Assembly (NCBI RefSeq): GCF_026041215.1
Contig: NZ_JAPEIQ010000030.1
Location: 124,001-188,000 of the forward strand
DNA from: Hoyosella sp. YIM 151337
GTDB taxonomy: Bacteria > Actinomycetota > Actinomycetes > Mycobacteriales > Mycobacteriaceae
DNA length: 64,000 nucleotides
Direction: 5' to 3'
Shown here piece by piece: positions 8,292-16,888 of the stretch. The translations under genes were made by a program, and so were the position numbers. The notes beneath the pieces are model-generated. The model did no database searches. It had not been told where the DNA came from and worked only from the letters and a program-made list of their open reading frames with translations. Position 1 is the first letter of the stretch. The number at the start of each line of letters is the position of its first letter.

Positions 8292-8918
8292 GTGGCTGTC
8301 TACACGCTTCCGGATCTGCCGTACGACTACTCCGCTCTGGAACCCCACATCTCGGGCCAGATCATGGAGCTCCACCACTCTAAGCACCACCAGACGTACG
8401 TCACCGGCGCGAACACCGCACTCGAGAAGCTCGCCGAAGCTCGCGACAACGATACGCTCGCCACTGTTGTGAACCTCCATGAGAAGAACCTCGCGTTCCA
8501 TCTCGGTGGCCACACCAACCACTCAGTCTTTTGGCAGAACCTGTCCCCGGACGGCGGCGACAAGCCCGAGGGTGAGCTGGCGGCTGCGATAGACGAACAC
8601 TTCGGCTCGTTCGACAAGTTCCGCGCGCACTTCAGCGCGAATGCGAACGCGATCCAGGGCTCCGGCTGGTCCATCCTGGCCTACGATTCGATCGGTCAGC
8701 GTCCGGTCATCGTGCAGCTGTATGACCAGCAGGGCAACATTCCGATCGGTCTCACGCCCCTCTTGATGCTCGACATGTGGGAGCACGCTTTCTACCTGCA
8801 GTACAAGAACGTCAAGGGTGACTACGTCAACGCGTTCTGGAACGTCGTCAACTGGAACGACGTCGCAGCTCGCTTCGAGCGCGCGCGCTCACAGACGAAC
8901 GGCCTGATCGTCGGCTGA
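8292..8918 (+). CDS. sodA: Superoxide dismutase (Fe/Mn type)
   Basis: 208 residues from the GTG at 8292, with AAAGGA five bases upstream. Metal ligands are visible: a His in [10 protein letters not shown], a His in [10 protein letters not shown], and Asp and His in the signature [16 protein letters not shown] and WNVVNWNDV are typical of mycobacterial SodA. It converts superoxide to peroxide and oxygen. No signal peptide; mycobacterial homologues are nevertheless found outside the cell. The sequence does not settle Fe versus Mn use. Divergent from msrA. Confidence 0.97.
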   Translation: MAVYTLPDLPYDYSALEPHISGQIMELHHSKHHQTYVTGANTALEKLAEARDNDTLATVVNLHEKNLAFHLGGHTNHSVFWQNLSPDGGDKPEGELAAAIDEHFGSFDKFRAHFSANANAIQGSGWSILAYDSIGQRPVIVQLYDQQGNIPIGLTPLLMLDMWEHAFYLQYKNVKGDYVNAFWNVVNWNDVAARFERARSQTNGLIVG

Positions 8919-8940
8919 CACGCCACGACATCTCGCGCTA

Positions 8941-8980
8941 ACAACTGTGCCCCGGGCGAAACTGCCCGGGGCACAGTTGT
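8941..8980. terminator. Bidirectional hairpin, 17-bp perfect stem
   Basis: Arms ACAACTGTGCCCCGGGC and its exact complement flank the 6-base loop GAAACT. It lies between sodA (+) and mgtE (-), nine bases from the mgtE stop, and can serve both. Confidence 0.85.
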
Positions 8981-8989
8981 TTGTGAATG

Positions 8990-10357
8990 TCAGATACCCA
9001 GCACTGCCTTGGCAATGACGAAGTACAGAATCAGGCCTGTCGCGTCGACAAATGTCGCGATAAACGGCGTCGACATGACGGCGGGGTCGATCTTGACCGC
9101 CTTGGCGAACAGGGGGATGACGCCGCCGACCGAGGCAGCCAGGGTACAGATCGCGAGCATTGAAACAGCCACCACGGTGCCGATCTCCATCGTGTAGCCG
9201 TCAACCGCCAGCGCAACCAAGGCGATCGCCCCGAACGCCAAAGCGCCGAGCATCGCACCGAGCAACGCACCCGTCCGGATCTCCCGGAACAGCACCACGC
9301 CGACGTCACGCGGCCGCACATCGCCGAGGGCGAGCGCGCGTGTAATCGTCACCGCAGCTTGCGATCCAGTGTTACCGCCAGTACCGATGAGCAGCGGAAT
9401 GAACACCGCAAGAGTCACCACGGCCGCGAGGTCGTCCTCGAAGTGGTCGAGCACACCAACGGTGGCCACAGCCGATACTGCGAGCAGCAGCAACCAGACG
9501 ACGCGGGCACGCACGATCGATCGAACAGGTGTCGAGAGGTACGGGCGGCCGAGCGGTTCCATAGCACCCGCGCGGGCCGCGTCTTCCTCTTCCGCGACGG
9601 TGGTGATTCGGACGGCGTCATCAACTGTGAGAATTCCCACAAGGCGCTGTTCCCGGTCCACCACCGGCATCGCAAGCACCTGCGCGTCGAGACACCGGCG
9701 CGCAGCATCCTCTTCCGGCTCGGTCGCGGCGACGCTGATCGGTTCACTCATCACGTCACTGACGTGAACTTCCGGATCAGCGAGCATCAGTTCACGCAAA
9801 CTCACCACACCCGCGAGCCGCTTCGCGGGATCGGTGACGGGAATCGTGTAGATCGTTTCCGCGTCACGCCCGCGCTGGCGGATCTGCGTGAGCGCCTGAG
9901 CTACCGTCTGGTTCTCGAGAACGCGCACGTACTCGGTGCTCATCCACCGGCCGATCGATCCGCGCTCGTAACCGAGTATCGGCGCGGTCAGTTCCCGCTC
10001 GTGTTTGGACAGCCCCTGCAGCAGCTTTTTTGCGACGCTAGCAGGCAATTCGTCCATGACGTGGACGCGGTCGTCGGGGTCGAGATCCGCGAACAGGGAG
10101 ACCACTTGGTCGTCACGCAGGCTAGAAAACAACTCGCCTCGCAGACCGTCATCGAAGCGTTCGAAGACCTCGTGCGCAAGTCCTTTGGGCAACACGCGGA
10201 ACACGATCGCGCGGTCACGCACGCGTAATCGCTCCAGCACCCACACCAGGTCTGGAAGCGATAAATCGGCGGCCTGTCGAGCAACAGCAGATAAAGACCC
10301 CTCACGGATCCGGTCAGGCCATTCGTCTACCACTGCATCGAGATCTTCAGTGATCAC
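8990..10357 (-). CDS. mgtE: Mg2+ transporter MgtE
   Basis: 455 residues from the GTG at 10357, preceded by AGGAGAGGATGG; the frame extends further up but without protein character. Order: MgtE N-terminal superhelical domain (about 1-125), two CBS domains (about 130-250), a linker helix, then five membrane segments (about 280-455). The pore-region motif GTGGNTGSQAA is present, as are the acidic residues of the N and CBS domains that bind Mg2+ and close the pore. It is a magnesium channel of the inner membrane gated by cytosolic Mg2+. No Mg-sensing leader was recognised upstream. Confidence 0.95.
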   Translation of the reverse strand: MITEDLDAVVDEWPDRIREGSLSAVARQAADLSLPDLVWVLERLRVRDRAIVFRVLPKGLAHEVFERFDDGLRGELFSSLRDDQVVSLFADLDPDDRVHVMDELPASVAKKLLQGLSKHERELTAPILGYERGSIGRWMSTEYVRVLENQTVAQALTQIRQRGRDAETIYTIPVTDPAKRLAGVVSLRELMLADPEVHVSDVMSEPISVAATEPEEDAARRCLDAQVLAMPVVDREQRLVGILTVDDAVRITTVAEEEDAARAGAMEPLGRPYLSTPVRSIVRARVVWLLLLAVSAVATVGVLDHFEDDLAAVVTLAVFIPLLIGTGGNTGSQAAVTITRALALGDVRPRDVGVVLFREIRTGALLGAMLGALAFGAIALVALAVDGYTMEIGTVVAVSMLAICTLAASVGGVIPLFAKAVKIDPAVMSTPFIATFVDATGLILYFVIAKAVLGI

Positions 10358-10553
10358 GCGCCATCCTCTCCTGCTCGCCCCTGCCCACCATCTGAACCCA
10401 GCCTTCCCACTCTGACAGAAAAACATTGCCTGGGCATGTACAGCCGCCGAACAGGGTTAGCACTCGCATGGCCTTGTGTGACAGCGGGATAATTGTTCAT
10501 AGTCCTATTCACCTGATCCACACCCACCCCAAGCGGACGGTCGGGAGGTAACC

Positions 10554-11078
10554 ATGGACCGGGACACGGTAGAGATGTCACCGTTTGAGCAAGGCGGCAC
10601 TCTCAAAGGTTTCTTGCTCAGCGGGCGCTGGCCCGAGACGACGAAGGAGTGGGCGCAGCTGCTGATCCTCGCGGTGCGCGTGGCGTCCCTGCCTGGACTG
10701 CTGCCGACCTCAACGGTGTTCGGAGCGCGCGAAGACCACCCCGAAAGTTCCGTGCCTGACGTCGTGGGGCTGCTGTTCGCGGCGGGAACCGTGCTCGGGG
10801 AACATGCGCTGGCGCCGGGTACGTTCGCCACCGAACAGCCGCCCGCACTGCTGATGCTGCACCCGCCGTCGGAAACGACGCCGACGCTGCCGGAATGCAG
10901 TGGCGCCGCGTCCGGCTGCCTACTGCTGCCCGGGCTGCCTCACTTGGGGCTGGGGCACCGAGCCACCTGGGCGGAAGCCGAAGCGGACGGCACAGTGACC
11001 TCCCTTGTCACCCGAATCGGTGTGGATCCGAACGAACACCCCGACACCGCAGTGCTAGCGATGCTGCTGGCAGCGTAG
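10554..11078 (+). CDS. Hypothetical protein
   Basis: 174 residues; the ATG at 10554 follows the strong site GGGAGGTAACC, so the gene is real and probably well translated. No known domain was recognised. The sequence is rich in Leu, Pro and Thr, with hydrophobic stretches (WAQLLILAVRVASLPGLL and DVVGLLFAAGTVLG) too weak for clear membrane spans, two Cys (residues about 114 and 119), and an acidic C-terminal part. It is divergent from mgtE, 196 bases away, and lies upstream of the coiled-coil surface protein. Confidence 0.75.
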   Translation: MDRDTVEMSPFEQGGTLKGFLLSGRWPETTKEWAQLLILAVRVASLPGLLPTSTVFGAREDHPESSVPDVVGLLFAAGTVLGEHALAPGTFATEQPPALLMLHPPSETTPTLPECSGAASGCLLLPGLPHLGLGHRATWAEAEADGTVTSLVTRIGVDPNEHPDTAVLAMLLAA

Positions 11079-11272
11079 AACGGTGTGGGCTGTTTTGACG
11101 ACAAATACGACCGCAAAAAAAGGGAAATGTCGACTATTCGACTGACAATTTTAGGTGATATGGATCACTTACATTTCGAACCGTTACGAATTAGGTAACA
11201 CCGACCAATTCCTCCGCGACACTCATGCGATAGTCAATTCGCTCGACATCGCTGACAACCGAGGAGGCCCCC

Positions 11273-12910
11273 TTGCCCACAAAGATCTCACGCCGGCTAC
11301 GTACCGTGAGCATTGCGGCCGCAATAGCGGTATCGGTGGGCACGATGGGCATTGCCGCTCCGGGCATCGCGCTCGCTGACGAAGAAGATTCCGGCGTGGG
11401 CAGTACACATGCACCTCAAGACCCCAGCCCCAGTGCGTCACCCGCCGCCAACGATCCCGCACCCGAGCCCACAGTCGTACCTGAGCCTTCCCCCGACACC
11501 ACCGTGCCAGCGCCCGCCGCCACCACAAGCAACCCGCCAGCCACGGTGACCGACCCGGTTGCTGACGCGGAAAAAAACACCGCTGAAAAAGAACAAGCCG
11601 TTTCCGAAGCACGGGAAAAAGCATCGGAAACGCAGCAAACTGCGGAAGAGGCCGGCGCCGCCGCCACCGAGGCCGAAAAGAAACTCGCCGAGAAAAGCGT
11701 CGAATACACGCGCGCGACAGTTGAGGCTGAACGCGCGATCGCTGAGCGTAAAGAGGCCCGCAAAAAGGCCGAGGAGGCCGCAAAACAAGCAGCCGACGCC
11801 GAGGTGAAAGTCGCGGCGGCGAAAACGGAACTCGACCAAGCGCAGGATGAACTCGACGAGGCGACCGAACGCCTCGAAGCAGCCGAAGAGAAGGTCGAAG
11901 AAGCAGCTACCGCAGACACGGCCGCAGAGGAGGAACTCAGCAACGCGCAGGCCGCCGTCCGCGCAGCGGAGGACAATGTCGCGGCCGCCGCCGACAAGCT
12001 GAAGTCGGCAGAGGACGAGGTCGCGGCCGCTCAGGACGCGCTCAAGGACCTGCGCGGCCAAGAGCGCAAGGCAGCGCAAGCAGAACTGAGGGCCAAGAAG
12101 CAGGCACAGGCAGCAGCGGAAGCTGAACTCAAGGCCGCCGAAACTGAGCACGCAGCAGCACTGACGGTCGCAGCAGAAAAGCAAGCCACCGCCGAAGCGG
12201 CGACCGCGGCGCTGTCCGCTGCCGAGCAGGAACGCGACGCCGCACAGCAAGCCCGAGACGCTGCACAACAGGCCGCTGACGCCGCTCAGCAGGAGTACGA
12301 CGACGCCGCCGCACGTCTCGCTGTGGCCGCCGACGAGTCCGATGCTGCCCAGGCGGAACTTCGTGAGAAGCGGCAAGCAGCACAGGAGAAGCGTGCCGCT
12401 GCGGAGAAGGCACAGCAAGAAGCAACTGCGGCCTACGAGGCGTTCGAGGCTGCCGAAGAAGCGGCAGCACGGGCACAGGAAGAGGCTGAAGCTGCAGCTG
12501 CTGCGCTTGCCGAAGCGGAAGCCGAGCTCGAACTCGCCCGTGAAGCAGAGGCGGAGGCCCGGAAGAAGGTCAGTGACGGCCCCACTGAGCGCGTCGATAT
12601 CGACCTCGGCGAGGAGACACTAACCAGCATCGACATCGTCGCCGTCTCCGACACCATCGCGGTTACCACCTCCACAAATGTCGTACTCGCGGGTCTGTAC
12701 ACACCCGAAGGGACGTTTGAGGTGGTCGACTACCTCGCGAGCGACGGCACACTCGCGGGCGAACTTCCCCCCGCTAGCTTGCTGCTCGGCGCGAGCAGTG
12801 AATCGGGCGGCGGAATCCCCGTCGGCTTGATCGTCGCCGGGGCCGTCGGTGTCGCTGGGGCTGCGGCCGGTGGCACGTACGTCCTGCGCCGCCGTGCCAC
12901 CCAAGGCTGA
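11273..12910 (+). CDS. Secreted/surface long coiled-coil protein with C-terminal membrane anchor
   Basis: 545 residues from a TTG at 11273, five bases after GAGGAGG. Layout: a Sec signal peptide (1 to about 35, ending GIALA-D), a Pro/Ser/Thr-rich stalk (about 40-95), a highly charged Ala/Glu/Lys/Arg-rich coiled coil (about 100-435) of more than 300 residues, a small folded part (about 440-505, VDIDLGEETLTSIDIV), then one membrane segment (about 515-535) and RRR tail. There is no LPXTG motif, so it is held by the C-terminal span. The function is unknown; such rods may span the cell envelope, act in adhesion, or serve as scaffolds. It has its own AT-rich promoter region and terminator. Confidence 0.85.
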   Translation: MPTKISRRLRTVSIAAAIAVSVGTMGIAAPGIALADEEDSGVGSTHAPQDPSPSASPAANDPAPEPTVVPEPSPDTTVPAPAATTSNPPATVTDPVADAEKNTAEKEQAVSEAREKASETQQTAEEAGAAATEAEKKLAEKSVEYTRATVEAERAIAERKEARKKAEEAAKQAADAEVKVAAAKTELDQAQDELDEATERLEAAEEKVEEAATADTAAEEELSNAQAAVRAAEDNVAAAADKLKSAEDEVAAAQDALKDLRGQERKAAQAELRAKKQAQAAAEAELKAAETEHAAALTVAAEKQATAEAATAALSAAEQERDAAQQARDAAQQAADAAQQEYDDAAARLAVAADESDAAQAELREKRQAAQEKRAAAEKAQQEATAAYEAFEAAEEAAARAQEEAEAAAAALAEAEAELELAREAEAEARKKVSDGPTERVDIDLGEETLTSIDIVAVSDTIAVTTSTNVVLAGLYTPEGTFEVVDYLASDGTLAGELPPASLLLGASSESGGGIPVGLIVAGAVGVAGAAAGGTYVLRRRATQG

Positions 12911-12932
12911 TCACCCGGCGCCTCCCGCAGAA

Positions 12933-12968
12933 CCCGCCAGTATCCACAGATTTCCGGATACTGGCGGG
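12933..12968 (+). terminator. Hairpin terminator after the coiled-coil gene
   Basis: A perfect 13-bp inverted repeat (CCCGCCAGTATCC and its complement) with a 10-base loop, followed by CTTCGTTTTC on the + strand. Confidence 0.8.
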
Positions 12969-13055
12969 CTTCGTTTTCGGCGCGGCCTAGAGTTGGTTCC
13001 GAGAGTTGTTCACAGCGTCTGAAGTATCTTTCAGACCTGCAGGGAGGGGTTCGCT

Positions 13056-13823
13056 TTGGAAATCTCAGGTACCGCCGCCATCGTGACAGGTGCCGCTTCG
13101 GGACTCGGCGCAGCTACCGCTGCGCTGCTGTCCACAAAAGGCGCCACCGTCTACGGCCTAGACCTCGCCAATTCCATTGATCGGGCAGGCGATTCCGCAC
13201 CGGCGGGTGTGGCCATGATCCCCACCGACGTCACCAGCGACAGCGACGTGACGGCTGCGGTCGATCAGGTAGCGGGCGGCGATAAACCACTGCGGATCGT
13301 CGTCAACTGTGCGGGAGTCGGCTGGGCAGGCCGCATCCTCTCCAAACAAGGGCCCCATGATCTTGAGCTGTTCCGCACGGTCATTACGGTCAACCTGCTT
13401 GGCACTTTCAACGTCATGCGACTGGCGGCGCAGGCGATAGCGGATACCACGCCGGTCGACGAGTTCGGGCAGCGCGGCGTCATCGTGAACACCGCCTCTG
13501 TTGCCGCATTCGAAGGGCAAATCGGGCAGATCGCGTACAGCGCATCTAAGGGCGGGGTGCACGGCATGACGGTTCCTGCCGCGCGTGATCTTGCGCAGTT
13601 CGGCATCCGCGTGAACACGATCGCACCAGGAATCGTCGATACCCCCATGCTGGCTGGTGTAAGTGAGGATTTCCGCAAGAGCCTTTCCTCAGGCGTTCCG
13701 TTCCCGCGCCGCCTCGCGCGCCCGGACGAGTTCGCCCAGCTGGCAGGCATGATCGTTGAACATGACTACCTGAACGGTGAAACTGTTCGCATGGACGGCG
13801 CACTTCGGATGGCGCCGCGATAG
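13056..13823 (+). CDS. Short-chain dehydrogenase (3-hydroxyacyl-CoA dehydrogenase type II-like)
   Basis: 255 residues from a TTG at 13056 with GGGAGGGG upstream. NAD-binding [10 protein letters not shown] (residues 11-20), NCAG, the catalytic Ser in IVNTASVAA and the YSASKGG Tyr/Lys pair are all present. The overall pattern (DVTS near 50, [28 protein letters not shown]) is that of type II 3-hydroxyacyl-CoA dehydrogenases, which act in beta-oxidation of short or branched acyl-CoA. Cytoplasmic. It lies 41 bases ahead of ilvD on the same strand and may share its transcript; degradation of branched chains near their synthesis is suggestive, no more. Confidence 0.87.
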   Translation: MEISGTAAIVTGAASGLGAATAALLSTKGATVYGLDLANSIDRAGDSAPAGVAMIPTDVTSDSDVTAAVDQVAGGDKPLRIVVNCAGVGWAGRILSKQGPHDLELFRTVITVNLLGTFNVMRLAAQAIADTTPVDEFGQRGVIVNTASVAAFEGQIGQIAYSASKGGVHGMTVPAARDLAQFGIRVNTIAPGIVDTPMLAGVSEDFRKSLSSGVPFPRRLARPDEFAQLAGMIVEHDYLNGETVRMDGALRMAPR

Positions 13824-13864
13824 TCCACGCAACTCAGCCCCCACAGCGACTCACAGGAGCAGTG

Positions 13865-15571
13865 ATGACCACCTCCGAAAACACCGTCGACATCAAACCG
13901 CGCAGCCGCGACGTTACCGACGGACTGGAACGGGCAGCCGCCCGCGGGATGCTGCGTGCCGTCGGCATGACCGACGATGATTTCGCCAAACCCCAGATTG
14001 GTGTCGCCTCGTCGTGGAACGAGATCACACCGTGCAACCTGTCGCTGGATCGGCTCGCGAAGGCCGTCAAAGACGGTGTGCACGCGGCGGGTGGTTTTCC
14101 GATGGAGTTCGGGACAATCTCGGTGTCCGACGGCATCTCGATGGGCCACGAAGGCATGCACTTTTCCCTCGTATCGCGCGAGATCATCGCTGACAGCGTC
14201 GAGACGGTGATGAACGCGGAACGCCTCGACGGGTCGGTGCTTCTCGCGGGCTGTGACAAGTCACTGCCCGGAATGCTGATGGCGGCGGCGCGCCTCGAAC
14301 TCTCCGCCGTCTTCCTCTACGCCGGTTCGATCTTGCCCGGCTGGGCCAAGTTGTCGGATGGGACAGAGAAGGAAGTCACCATCATCGACGCGTTCGAAGC
14401 GGTCGGCGCGTGCGCACGGGGACTCATGAGCCGCGAAGACGTCGACGCGATCGAACGAGCCATCTGTCCCGGCGAGGGTGCATGCGGCGGTATGTACACG
14501 GCGAACACAATGGCGAGCGCCGCTGAAGCGCTGGGCATGTCGCTGCCCGGCAGTGCGGCGCCCCCAGCGACTGATCGTCGCCGTGACGGCTACGCGCGCC
14601 GCTCGGGTGAAGCAGTAGTGAACCTGCTTCGCCGCGGCATCACCGCTTCAGACATCATGACAAAAGAGGCGTTCGAGAACGCGATCGCGGTTGTCATGGC
14701 GCTCGGCGGTTCGACAAACGCGGTGCTGCACCTGCTGGCGATCGCACACGAAGCACAGGTCGACCTCACGCTCGACGATTTCCGGAAGGTCGGGTCGCGC
14801 GTCCCGCACCTCGCGGACGTGAAACCGTTCGGTCAATACGTCATGACGGACGTCGACAAACTCGGCGGCGTGCCGGTAGTCATGAAGACACTGCTCGACG
14901 CGGGATTGCTGCATGGTGACTGTCTGACGGTCACCGGCAAAACGATGGCGGAGAACCTGGCTGGTATCAATCCGCCCGACCCGGATGGAAAGGTGCTGCG
15001 CTACCTCAGCGAACCAATCCACCCGACGGGCGGCATCACCATTTTGCAGGGTTCGCTCGCGCCGGGTGGTGCGGTCGTGAAATCAGCCGGGTTCGATGCC
15101 GACATCTTCACCGGCACCGCGCGGGTGTTTGAGCGAGAACGTGCCGCTCTCGACGCGCTCGAAGACGGCACGATCACCGCGGGCGATGTGGTGGTGATTC
15201 GCTATGAAGGGCCCAAGGGCGGCCCCGGCATGCGGGAAATGCTCGCAATCACAGGTGCGATCAAAGGCGCTGGCCTGGGCAAAGATGTGCTCCTCATCAC
15301 GGACGGGCGCTTCTCAGGCGGCACCACTGGGCTGTGTGTGGGGCACATCGCGCCCGAGGCAGTCGACGGCGGCCCGGTCGCATTTGTGCAGGATGGCGAT
15401 CAGATCCGGCTCGACGTCGGAAACGGCTCGCTCGACCTGCTCGTCGACCCTGACGAGCTGGAGCAGCGTAAAGCCGGCTGGGCGCCGCTGCCCCCGCGCT
15501 ACACCCGCGGGGTGCTCGCGAAGTACTCGAAACTGGTCGGTTCCGCATCCAACGGAGCCGTCTGCGGCTAA
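13865..15571 (+). CDS. ilvD: Dihydroxy-acid dehydratase
   Basis: 568 residues from the ATG at 13865, six bases after AGGAG; a GTG at 13862 is less well placed. The enzyme dehydrates 2,3-dihydroxy-isovalerate and -methylvalerate to the keto acids that precede valine, leucine and isoleucine. Iron-sulfur ligands are in [17 protein letters not shown] and [29 protein letters not shown] is near the C-terminus. The length is normal for the family. No leader peptide or T-box was seen upstream. Confidence 0.97.
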   Translation: MTTSENTVDIKPRSRDVTDGLERAAARGMLRAVGMTDDDFAKPQIGVASSWNEITPCNLSLDRLAKAVKDGVHAAGGFPMEFGTISVSDGISMGHEGMHFSLVSREIIADSVETVMNAERLDGSVLLAGCDKSLPGMLMAAARLELSAVFLYAGSILPGWAKLSDGTEKEVTIIDAFEAVGACARGLMSREDVDAIERAICPGEGACGGMYTANTMASAAEALGMSLPGSAAPPATDRRRDGYARRSGEAVVNLLRRGITASDIMTKEAFENAIAVVMALGGSTNAVLHLLAIAHEAQVDLTLDDFRKVGSRVPHLADVKPFGQYVMTDVDKLGGVPVVMKTLLDAGLLHGDCLTVTGKTMAENLAGINPPDPDGKVLRYLSEPIHPTGGITILQGSLAPGGAVVKSAGFDADIFTGTARVFERERAALDALEDGTITAGDVVVIRYEGPKGGPGMREMLAITGAIKGAGLGKDVLLITDGRFSGGTTGLCVGHIAPEAVDGGPVAFVQDGDQIRLDVGNGSLDLLVDPDELEQRKAGWAPLPPRYTRGVLAKYSKLVGSASNGAVCG

Positions 15572-15584
15572 CCCCGCCACGCTG

Positions 15585-16412
15585 TCAGCGCCGGTGGCGA
15601 TACACGACATGCTGCTGCCCGTACGTCCAGATGTTATTGCTGAGCAAGTAAATCAGGATCGCTACGGGCATAAACGGCGCGCCAATGAGGGCGCCCGCAG
15701 GAAACACCCAGAGCATGATGCGGTTCATGATGGCCGTCTGGGGGCTCGCTGCGAGTTCCGGGCTTTGACGTGCAATTGACGCACGCGCGTTGACGTGCGT
15801 CATCACCGCGATCGCCAATCCAAGTGGCAGCGCAACCGCAGCGACAACACTCGCGGCGGGCGTGAGCCCAAACACCGCGAACGCATCCGGTGCGCTTAGC
15901 GGGCCGAAAGCCGACACACCGAGCGGGGCACCGAACACGTGCGCGCTAAGAAACGAGTGCACCTGATCAACGCTGAAGAAGTAGTTCGGTGTCGTGGCGT
16001 TGAGTTCAGGCGTCATCCCGATCTGGCCGAAACCAGAACCCGTGCGGTTGAACGACCGGAGGACATGAAAAATCCCCAGGAAGGCAATAGCTTGCACAAC
16101 CACGGGCACACACCCCATCAGGGGGTTGAGCCCATGCTCCTTTTGTAGTTTCTGGACCTCCTCCATATAGCGCTGGCGGTCTTTTCCATACCTCTTTTGC
16201 AGCGCCTTCATTTGCGGGCGCAGCTCTTGCATTTTCAGGCTCATCCGCATCTGCGCCGCCACCGGACGATAGAGCAGCGCCCGGATCGTGAAGACCAGAA
16301 AAACGATGGAAAGCGCCCATGCAGGGCCGCTACTCAAGCCAGCTGCCTGCTCGAACGCATAATGCCACAGCCACAGGATTCCCGAAATGGGATAGTAAAT
16401 GAAATCGAACAT
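15585..16412 (-). CDS. YidC/Oxa1-family membrane insertase, second paralogue
   Basis: 275 residues from the ATG at 16412, with a GGGG run a little upstream. It has the Oxa1/YidC core: a first core span with the conserved Arg (FTIRALLYRP), a charged cytosolic hairpin (MKALQKRYGKDRQRYMEEVQKL cut short here), LNPLMGCVPVVVQ, and four further spans. It lacks the long C-terminal extension of the main actinobacterial YidC, which belongs beside rpmH-rnpA near the origin and is not in this window; this is therefore a paralogue. It inserts membrane proteins. Downstream of DUF6412 and the RecB-like nuclease on the same strand. Confidence 0.85.
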   Translation of the reverse strand: MFDFIYYPISGILWLWHYAFEQAAGLSSGPAWALSIVFLVFTIRALLYRPVAAQMRMSLKMQELRPQMKALQKRYGKDRQRYMEEVQKLQKEHGLNPLMGCVPVVVQAIAFLGIFHVLRSFNRTGSGFGQIGMTPELNATTPNYFFSVDQVHSFLSAHVFGAPLGVSAFGPLSAPDAFAVFGLTPAASVVAAVALPLGLAIAVMTHVNARASIARQSPELAASPQTAIMNRIMLWVFPAGALIGAPFMPVAILIYLLSNNIWTYGQQHVVYRHRR

Positions 16413-16540
16413 ATAAAACCCCTGCCGCAGGTGAATTTCCCGCCGCGCGCAACTGAGGGCGCGTTCAGCGGTGACGATGCGAAACCGGGCTGGCTGCAGG
16501 GATTCTTAGCCGGACGCCCCACAGGGCTCGGCCAGGAAAA

Positions 16541-16858
16541 TCACGGCAGCACAGCGGCAGGGCAGGCGCCGGGTGCGCGCGGCTTCCCGGGACGTCCCGG
16601 TGAGTCGGCCGAGCACTGACGACTGAGAGTGTGCCGCACTTTGCGCACGCGCAGCGCGACCACACCGGCCGCTGCGGACACAACCACCAGGTCACGTGTC
16701 ATTCCGGGAGCCGACGCTGCGACCAGCAACGCAACAGCAGCCGCACTCATCGCTGCTGTGGGGCTCTGCGCGAGCAGCAGCGCGGTACCGACTATTGCGA
16801 ACAGCGGCAACAGCCGGGACGCGCCACAGCGCTCAATCCAGCCCCCACCTGTTGCCAT
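16541..16858 (-). CDS. Small membrane protein of the DUF6412 type
   Basis: 105 residues from the ATG at 16858. Two or three hydrophobic segments fill the first 70 residues (LLPLFAIVGTALLLAQS, AAVALLVAASAPGM, LVVVSAAAGVVALRV), then comes a basic, Pro-rich tail. Small proteins of this kind lie beside a second yidC in many actinobacteria, which supports the DUF6412 call; the function is unknown, but an insertase partner or substrate is a reasonable idea. The gene lies 30 bases downstream of the nuclease gene and 128 bases before yidC. It also has its own -10-like element (TATTCT) six bases before the ATG. Confidence 0.7.
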   Translation of the reverse strand: MATGGGWIERCGASRLLPLFAIVGTALLLAQSPTAAMSAAAVALLVAASAPGMTRDLVVVSAAAGVVALRVRKVRHTLSRQCSADSPGRPGKPRAPGACPAAVLP

Positions 16859-16864
16859 GCAGAC

Positions 16865-16870
16865 AGAATA
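16865..16870 (-). promoter_or_regulatory. Candidate -10 element for a leaderless DUF6412 transcript
   Basis: Read on the minus strand, TATTCT lies six bases before the ATG at 16858, with no ribosome-binding site between. It sits in the gap between the nuclease stop and DUF6412 and would allow separate expression of DUF6412 and yidC. Confidence 0.45.
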
Positions 16871-16888
16871 CCCCGGGGCGCAGCTCGC

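Noticed and set aside
11438-12418. 326-codon minus-strand frame inside the coiled-coil gene
   Set aside because: A Leu/Cys-rich shadow caused by the Ala/Glu repeats on the real strand.
11352-12910. Repeats in the coiled-coil gene as a tandem DNA repeat array
   Set aside because: The periodicity is at protein level (Ala/Glu heptads); no exact DNA unit is repeated.
12933-12968. Near-match to a DnaA box (GTATCCACA)
   Set aside because: It is part of the terminator stem-loop and stands alone.
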